Below the pieces are notes generated by a model that ran no database searches, had not been told where the DNA came from, and saw nothing but the letters and a program-made list of their open reading frames with translations. Position numbers and translations under genes: made by a program. 64,000 bases of DNA, taken from Theodoxus fluviatilis (Eukaryota > Mollusca > Gastropoda > Cycloneritida > Neritidae). Positions within the stretch are counted from its first letter, which is position 1. Each line of letters opens with the position of its first letter. The stretch lies in the NCBI GenBank assembly GCA_034096865.1, contig JAWQFJ010001229.1, forward strand, positions 82,501 through 146,500, in the 5' to 3' direction. Shown here piece by piece: positions 57,119 through 64,000 of this stretch.

Positions 57119-57545
57119 GATAGAATAGAATAGAATAGAATTCTTCGGCTTGCTTAGGCGTCCAGGGCCTATCGCCGATTCTGGTGGTTCTCTGGGCCTG
57201 GCTGTATTTTTATTGTTCTTATAGAATAGAATAGAATAGAATTCTTCGGCTTGCTTAGGCGTCCAGGGCCTATCGCCGATTCTGGTGGTTCTCTGGCTGT
57301 ATTTTTATTGTTCTTATGGATACTGGTCTTTTACCAGGCCTAGTTTATATATCTATCACTTGTGAGATAAAGAAAAAGAGAGAAAAAAGGCCTAATTGCT
57401 GTGCAGTATCTGCGCCAGTGGTTCCTCCAGCTTGAACATTATATCCTTGTAGATGCTTGTCCACTCTGTTCTTGAACGAGTTCAGGCTCGGTGCCACAAC
57501 TACGCTATTGGGGATGAAAACATATATTCCCCGGGTTGTTTTTTA
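57119..57545 (-). mobile_element. LINE 3' end with duplicated tail
   Basis: The minus strand from 57545 encodes VFIPNSVVVAPSLNSFKNRV and a KHLQGYNVQAGGTTGADTAQ segment, the end of a CR1-like ORF2, then a stop. The about 100-bp 3' UTR (GCGATAGGCCCTGGACGCCT) and TTCTA tail are present twice in tandem (57119-57221 and 57222-57318). Confidence 0.75.
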
Positions 57546-59235
57546 AGTTCGCACAGCTAGAGGTGCGAAAAGCATCTTTCCACAACTTTCAATCAAATTA
57601 AAGTATGTCCAGGCAAAAAGACCAGTGAAAATTATCTGATTTGTTCAACAACATCAAGACATCCAACTTACCTGCAAATTAATGGCGATGATATGGTTAT
57701 GCAAATTACATAATGACGTAATTTGCCCGTCATTCAATGACCCCCTTTTTTCCAATGCCCCCAAAAATATAGATTGACTTATTTGATCAAAGTCAGAAAG
57801 GATTTGCTGTGTCTGTAGGTCTATCCTTTTCTGGGGATTTGGGTTGAATTTGTGTCAATCAAACACGCTCATTAACTACACTATAAACTACGTAGAACGC
57901 AACCGGAGGCGGAGACGGTCATGCGCACTTCTCTCACGTACGGTCAAATTTGGAGACAGACGAGTTAGCCATCTTCGGAATTTGGAAGTGAGCTGCCAGG
58001 AAGAACACCGCATTGACTGAAGTTGAGACAGCAGGTAAACTTTCACAGTTGGCCGAGTCTCTTTTTTTTTAACGTGGAGATGGGAGAAACGGTTCAATAT
58101 AAAATGTGGCTATGTAGAGTGTAGGGAAGTATAATAGTATTATAAACCTCTCGGGTACTACTCTAAAATTACTATTACTAGTATACACCATTACATGTGC
58201 AGATTACAGAAGTTGAGTTCTCTTACTTAGCAGTAATGCCGCCTATCGCCTTGCAGTGGACATCTCCCACGAATCCCTAACCGTTTCATTCAAATCGAAA
58301 TAGCCGGGCATTCAAGCTATTGGTAAATTTGGTTGCTCACGCATTACTCAGTTGAAAGCTGAAACCCCGCTTTGAACTTGAACGCAAGCCTCTTTGCATC
58401 ATCTATAACTATTCATCGCTCTTTAGTACTATTCGGTTCAAGCAAAAGTATGAGGAAGAAAACTCGATTGACTACTACGGTAACTCTAGAGAGAGTGTGC
58501 ATGTGCATTTGTAACAAACTTTGAAGAGGAATTATAGTCGAGTAACCTGGGATGTGAATTGTGATGGCAGAAGAATCGGTCAGAGTTGTGTGAGCTCTAA
58601 TTCGTCTGCTTCTCAATCTCGGGTATCGGAATTTCGAACACTGTCACTCAAGCAATGAAGCTAAGGTCAATGATGTTATTAGGCTTACCAGGAAAGGTGT
58701 CGCCTGGATTTTAACATCATTAGAAAAACACGTCGTCTGCTGTAAAGTGCAATCCCTAGCTAGGGGGGGGGATGTGTGTGTGTTAAGAATTAACCTCTAC
58801 TGGCTCTAGCACTATTCATTTCGCCTACAGCTGAATCTGAGACAGTTGGTTTTACTGAGGTGTTGAAAATTGCAGCCATAAACTGTTTCCTACAACAAAC
58901 AATGAAGGTCTGACATAAACACCTTTCACATTTTGACTACAATGTATGTTCTTATCTCATGATTGTAAGCACAGTTTCTTATCTCAACACTTGTCGGCTT
59001 GTTTTAGAAAACTGCTTATAGGAAAGATGCAGCCCAGAGTTGGTTGTTTACCTTTGATCTGTCTCTTCTCCTCATTGCCCACTTAAAATTGAAGATCCTG
59101 TGCTACTTCTGCAACTTGAACCCAGCAATGAAGTTACGCTTCTGATAGGGATGTGAAAATAGAAAAAGGGGTCTCTAACATAGATCTACAAACAGATTTG
59201 TCACCTGGCTGCAGAATTTTTTCCAACCCCCTTTT
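57546..59235. other. intergenic DNA, no gene seen
   Basis: 1.7 kb without a supported frame or recognised repeat. Confidence 0.4.
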
Positions 59236-60108
59236 TGACTCACATGCGAAGCAAAAGTGAGTCTATGTACTGAGCCGTGTCGTCCGTCCGTCCGTCCGGG
59301 CGTCCGTCCGTCCGGGCGTCCGTCCGTCCGGGCGTAAAAAACTTAAACGTTGGATTTTTCTCGGAGACTATTAAGTCTATCAACACCAAATGTGGCATGA
59401 TGGTGTATGATGACAAGGCCTCAAAAAACATACATAGTGACTTGACCTTGTTTCAAGATCAAGGTCACAGGAGCCATAAATGTGGTCTCAAAAACAGTCA
59501 TTTTTCACATTTTCCCAATTTTCTCCCACGTTATTGAGAATGGCGACCTTAGCTACAAGTGGTATATAGGTCAAAGCAAGCCCTATCTTTTGATACCAGT
59601 TTGGTTGACCTTGCTTCAAGGTCAAGGTCACAGGAGCTCTTCAAAGTTGGATTGTATACATATTTTGAAGTGACCTTGACCCTGAACTATGGAAGATAAC
59701 TGTTTCAAACTTAATAATTATGTGGGGCACATGTTATACTTTCATCATGAGACACATTTGTTCACATATCATCAAGGTCAAGGTCACTTTGACCCTTATG
59801 AAATGTGACCAAAATGGGGTTGTGAACCACTAAAAGTGACTATATCTCATGGTAGAAAGTGCCAATAAGCACCATTGTGCTTTCTATGCCTTGAATTAAC
59901 AGCTTTGTGTTGCATGACCTTGGATGACCTTGACCTTGGGTCAAGGTCACATGTATTTTGGTAGGGAAAATGTGTAAAGCATTTCTTAGTGTATGATGTC
60001 ATTGGTAGGTTTAGTTGTTTGACCTTGACCTTGAAGGTCACCTGAAGGTCAAGGTCATATAAAGGTCAAGGTCCAGCATGTGAGTGGTATGGGCTTTGCC
60101 CTTCTTGT
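59236..60108 (+). repeat. AGGTCA-rich dispersed repeat, copy 3
   Basis: Full-length plus copy. By my count it has close to twenty AGGTCA/TGACCT half-sites in about 870 bp, many preceded by TCA (TCAAGGTCA), in direct and inverted pairs. It begins with the GACTCACATGC hairpin and a (CCGT)n run and ends GGGCTTTGCCCTTCTTG. Confidence 0.9.
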
Positions 60109-60124
60109 TTCTTCTTTTATTTTC

Positions 60125-60156
<32 letters not shown>

Positions 60157-60236
60157 TGGGGGGGGGGGGCAGCTTAATGGCCTGACTGCCATCAAAGGCT
60201 GATAAACTGTAACACTTTCCTCCACCACATCACATA

Positions 60237-62310
60237 GTTCAGTTCAGTTCAGTCTCTTAACTTTCGGACAATCTTCCTCCATTGATCTCTATCCTCTGTG
60301 GCTCTCTGTGAGTCAGCAAAGGTCAAGCCTGTCCACTCTTTGATGTTGTCTTCCCACCTCTTTCTCTGCCTGCCTCTCCTTCTCCCACCTGGTATGGTAC
60401 CTTGCGGGATGGTCTTGGCCAGCCCACTGCCTCTTGACACGTGACCGTACCACTTCAGCTTTCTGCTTTTCACGATTGAGAGCAGGTCTTCGTACTGTCC
60501 AATTGCTCTCCTGATCCTGTTGCTGACTTCATTCGTGACATGGTCTTTGTATGAGATGTTCAGAATCTTGCGATAGCATCTCATTTCCAGGGCTTGTATC
60601 ACCTCTGTAGTTCAGATGGGAGTGTCCAGGACTCGCATGCATACATGAATACGGAAATGGCCAGCGTGCGCATGAGCCCGATCTTCGACGCGAGAGTGAT
60701 ATTTGTCACGCCATATTGGCTTCAACTTTGCCAATGCTGCTGCTGTTTGTGCTATCCTGGACAGTATCTCTGGTTTGGACCCTTCATCAGTCACAATAGA
60801 TCCCAGGTATTTGAAGTTGTTCACAGCTTCCAGTTTTTGACCCTTCACTTGGTCTTCTCGGCACTGATCTCCATGCCATATGCCTGTGAGGTCTCATCCA
60901 GGTGCTCAACAAGACTAGTCAGCTCCTCTTCACTTCCTGCTAATCCATCAATGTCATCAGCAAAACGTAAGTTGGTGATCTTTCTGCCACAGATGCTGAT
61001 TGATCCTTCGTGGTCTGCTAGGGCATCAGTCATTATCCTTTCAAGGAAGAGGTTGAAGAGTGGGGGGGAGAGTAGACAGCCCTGTCTGACTCCGACCGTT
61101 GTCCTGAACCATTCGCCTGTGGTACCATTGAACAGGACTGCGCTGGTCGCTCTGTCATAGAGATGTTCAACGACTTTGATGATCTTGGAGCTGATGTTGT
61201 AGCTTCTCATTGTGCCCCACAGCGCAGCATGCCAGACTCTGCCAAATGCTTTCTAAGTCTATAAAGACAGGGTACAGATCTTGTTGGTGTTGTAGATGTT
61301 TCTCACACAGGACTCTCAGATTGAAGATTTGTTCGGTGGTGCTCCTACCTGGTCTGAAACCTGCCTGCTCTTCAGCAATGATTTTCTCTGCCTGAGGTTT
61401 TAATCTGTTCAGCAGTACTTTCAGCATGACCTTGCTGGGATGGCTGATGAGGCTGATTGTGCGGTAGTCCTGGCACATTTGCAGGTTGCCTTTCTTGGGC
61501 AATGTAATCACCAGGAACTGTATCCATGGGGTTGGTCAATCTCCCGTCTGCCAGATCTTATTGCAGATCTTTGTGAGTGCATTGATCATTGCGTCGCCTC
61601 CTGCCTGGATGAGTTCCCCTGGAATGTTGTCAACCCCAGCTGACTTCCCTTTCTTGAGGGCCTTAACCGCTGTCTCCACCTCTTCTCAAAGAATTGAGTA
61701 GTTGCCCTCCTCGGTAGTCTGAGGACAGCTCAGTACTTTAGGATCTCCTCTGGTGTCATAGTTGTACAGCTCAGAGCAGTACTCAGTCCAGCGTTTCATG
61801 ATTTCGTGTTCTTCTGTGAGACAAATCCCGCTCTTGTCTTGTATGGTGTTGACTCGCCCTTGTTTGGTCGCTGTAAGGTCATAGACTATCTGGTATGCTT
61901 TCTTGGTGTTATTCTTCTGGAGGTTCTCCTCAACTGCATCACATTTCTGTTTGATCCACTCCTCCTTGGCACTCTTCATGGCCTTCTTGACCCTTTTGTT
62001 GGCCTCTCTGTACTTACTTGCTCCATCTGCTGTTCCCCTCTTTTCTTCAGTTCCCTTCTCTCATTGCACATGTTCAAAATTTCTGCAGTGACCCATGGTT
62101 ACTTTGTTGGGTGATGTTTTCCTAATAACTGCCCGGCTGTCTCTATCACTGCCTCATTGAAGATGTTGGTCACTGTGTCGAGGCCCTCTTTGTCACCCAG
62201 AACCAAAAGCAGTGCAAACTTCCCTCCAATCATCGCTTTGAAGGACTTATCAACCTCAGGGTCTTTCAACCTTTCAAGGTCAAATCTAAGCCTGGTACCT
62301 TTCTGCTTAC
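60237..62310 (-). mobile_element. 5'-truncated LINE with reverse transcriptase
   Basis: On the minus strand from 62310 down it encodes a linker (KPWVT-like, then KSAKEEWIKQKCDAVEENLQ), the reverse transcriptase (DYRTISLISHPSKVMLKVLL, EEQAGFRPGRSTTEQIF, VGVRQGCLLSPPLFNLFLER and the FADD catalytic motif in LRFADDIDGLAG) and the C-terminus (RRRGRQRKRWEDNIKEWTG), finishing with a CTGAA-repeat tail. Frameshifts break it into at least five pieces. No endonuclease domain is present, so it is 5'-truncated. Short-repeat tails suggest an RTE-like clade, not certain. Confidence 0.88.
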
Positions 62311-62439
62311 TGATTTTTTTAAGGCTCAGGCAGAAACATCACATAGACGCATACATAAATCTTAGCCCCATTGTAACACCCAACACATGTATGCATTCAC
62401 TCATGTAGAAGCATTTGTATGCATATGCTCCTGAACTGA

Positions 62440-62780
62440 GTACCCCTGAGGGTTGGGGGTTAAAAGAATAGACTCGCTGTGTCTCCCTACTCAATCTGTA
62501 AGAGTCGAATAAATAGGGACATCATTAGTACTTAAATTTGGATTACTTGGAACTCTTCTACTACTAGTGATTATCATGTTTTCATGGCCTTTCATAGCAT
62601 ACAAAGGCAGATAGGCCCTAAAACTCCATGCATCCATGCATCCATCCATCCATCCATCCATCCATCATCCATCCATGCATCCATCCATCCATCATCCATC
62701 CATCCATGCATCCATCCATCCATCCATCCATCCATCCATCCATCCATCCATCCATCCATCCATCCATCCATCCATCCATC
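62440..62780 (+). mobile_element. SINE-like repeat with long (ATCC)n tail
   Basis: Head GAGGGTTGGGGGTTAAAAG, middle AATAAATAGGGACATCATTA, end GGCCTTTCATAGCATACAAAGG with GATAGGCCC, then about 35 CATC units (62627-62780). Confidence 0.6.
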
Positions 62781-63045
62781 CGTAACTGAGACATTTCAAA
62801 GTTGTGTCCATACCTGAGTTATGTCTTCAAGAAAGAAGAGTATGTGTGCGTTGAAAATTAATGGCTGCTCCTTTGCCACAGTTTGTAGCATGATGCTTTA
62901 AATACAGTACATTTTTCTGTTTCCATTTTTTAGTATCTCTGTCCATATAATTAAGTTTACTGGATCTTTTGCTGTGTAAGTGTATGGTCTTTCTCTGAAA
63001 GATTGAATTTTATATGACTATGAGCCTTGCCTGAACTTGTTTCAG

Positions 63046-63159
63046 GTATTCACATCCATGGGGGATGAACTTGACAACACCTTTATGAGGTGTCCTTTCA
63101 ATGAAACACATCTCATTCGCCCATCCAGATGGCAGTACCACTTGGAGAAATGCCGAAAG
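63046..63159 (+). CDS. GTSF1-like protein, exon with first CHHC finger
   Basis: Acceptor CTTGTTTCAG, donor GTTTGT, 38 codons in phase 0. It encodes MRCPFNETHLIRPSRWQYHL and ends EKCRK, a U11-48K/GTSF-type CHHC zinc finger (Cys, His, His, Cys all present). GTSF1 proteins assist PIWI-piRNA silencing of transposons, and their tandem CHHC fingers bind RNA. The upstream ATG may be the MGDELDNTF methionine in this exon or lie in an earlier exon. Confidence 0.85.
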
Positions 63160-63284
63160 GTTTGTCAACCAAGTCCTTGCCCTACTCCCTCTGACATCTT
63201 ATCTACAGAATCTATTAAAATATGCATGCCCTCAACCCCAATTCGCATGAGATGATTGCATTTGATGCATTAAGATTGCTTCTT

Positions 63285-63475
63285 CTAAACCCACAGGAGG
63301 TTGGGGATTTAAAATTGACCCACCTCCTCTCCCTACAAGATTCATAAGATGCGAATAACTAGGGACATTGTGATTTGATTTTCGTTTAAACTGTTCCAGT
63401 GGTTTTCATGCTTAATGGCCTTGCATGGCCTGCAAAGGCTTATAGGCCATAAAACTCCATCCATCCATCCATTCT
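63285..63475 (+). mobile_element. SINE-like repeat copy inside the GTSF1-like intron
   Basis: CCCACAGGAGGTTGGGGATT head, GCGAATAACTAGGGACATTG middle, GCCTGCAAAGGCTTATAGGC end and CCATCC tail; the cleanest copy of the family. Confidence 0.65.
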
Positions 63476-63533
63476 AATCCCACCACTGGTTGGACCCAAC
63501 TTTTGAAGTGGCAAGCATGACTGACTTTTGCAG

Positions 63534-63722
63534 AGCTCTGGAGCCCTGGTGAAGACAGCCATCTGTCCATTTGACCGGCGCCATGAGGTGCTGGAGGAGG
63601 AGCTGCGGTACCACATGAACATCTGCCCCAGTCGAGGCCCTATAGAGATTTTCATTGCTCAAGGTGGCTATGAGCATGACTGCTCTCATACCATTCATGG
63701 ATTGATTCCATCCTCTGAATAA
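63534..63722 (+). CDS. GTSF1-like protein, exon with second CHHC finger
   Basis: Acceptor ACTTTTGCAG, phase 0. It encodes ALVKTAICPFDRRHEVLEEE then LRYHMNICPSRGPIE, a second complete CHHC finger at the spacing seen in GTSF1. The frame ends with a TAA at 63720-63722. This may be the true end, or splicing may leave earlier (for example GTGGCT after IAQ), since GTSF1 proteins usually have a longer tail. The end is uncertain. Confidence 0.8.
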   Translation, partial: SSGALVKTAICPFDRRHEVLEEELRYHMNICPSRGPIEIFIAQGGYEHDCSHTIHGLIPSSE

Positions 63723-63770
63723 TTCATGTACAATGAGGACAGAGTTGGGTTGTTTTTTGTTGTTGGGTTT

Positions 63771-64000
63771 TTTGACTCACATGCGAAGCAAAAGTGAGTC
63801 TATGTACTGAGCCGTGTCGTCCGTCCGTCCGTCCGTCCGGGCGTCCGTCCGTCCGTCCGTAAAAAAACTTAAACGTTGGATTTTTCTCGGAGACTATTAA
63901 GTCTATCAACACCAAATGTGGCATGATGGTGTATGATGACAAGGCCTCAAAAAACATACATAGTGACTTGACCTTGCTTGAAGGTCAAGGTCACAGGAGC
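63771..64000 (+). repeat. AGGTCA-rich dispersed repeat, copy 4, cut by the window edge
   Basis: Starts TTTTTTGACTCACATGCGAA, continues through the CCGT run and reaches the first TCAAGGTCAC before the window ends. Confidence 0.9.

Overview
This is a 64 kb stretch of animal nuclear DNA. Genes are split by GT-AG introns, with one GC-AG exception, and the sequence is full of transposons, minisatellites and microsatellites. The gene content and the repeat style (a dispersed repeat packed with AGGTCA half-sites, RT-type LINE fragments, Harbinger elements) suggest a lophotrochozoan, most likely a mollusc. That taxonomic guess is inference only.

Layout. The left edge (1-611) holds the 3' end of an unrecognised serine-rich, basic protein. 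From 0.6 to 11 kb there are only repeats, transposon debris, a virus-like (Maverick/adintovirus-type) remnant and a weak candidate exon. From 11,145 to about 34,871 the + strand carries the last nine coding exons of the atypical kinase gene RIOK3. Exon phases agree throughout, the RIO kinase motifs are intact, and the 5' exon(s) were not found. Its introns hold a 17-bp minisatellite (2.25 kb), a 223-bp Harbinger-type MITE, a five-fold tandem repeat of a splice acceptor, a LINE 3' end, a nested recently broken transposase-like gene (17.4-22.0 kb), and a last intron made largely of three tandem arrays (57, 66 and about 86 bp units).

From 36 to 38 kb lies the second copy of a TTAA-ending element also seen at 4.4-5.7 kb. 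This copy carries a 652-bp MITE whose empty site is visible in the first copy. From 40.12 to 52.36 kb there is a nest: an outer terminal-inverted-repeat element with CTG target duplications, containing a 1.1-kb purine tract, into which a 9,647-bp autonomous PIF/Harbinger element with CAG target duplications has inserted. The inner element carries both expected genes, in convergent orientation: a 370-aa Myb/SANT-like protein on + (eight exons, three of them near-identical tandem duplicates) and a HARBI1-type DDE transposase on - (two exons).

From 53 to 62.4 kb there are fragments of at least four LINE types, a 265-bp foldback element with a 9-bp target duplication, and more copies of the AGGTCA-rich repeat. 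The right end has two exons of a GTSF1-like gene with two CHHC zinc fingers.

Two genes are probably cellular (RIOK3 and GTSF1-like), and the left-edge ORF may be a third. Most of the other supported coding sequence belongs to mobile DNA. I saw no tRNA or rRNA genes and no CRISPR arrays.
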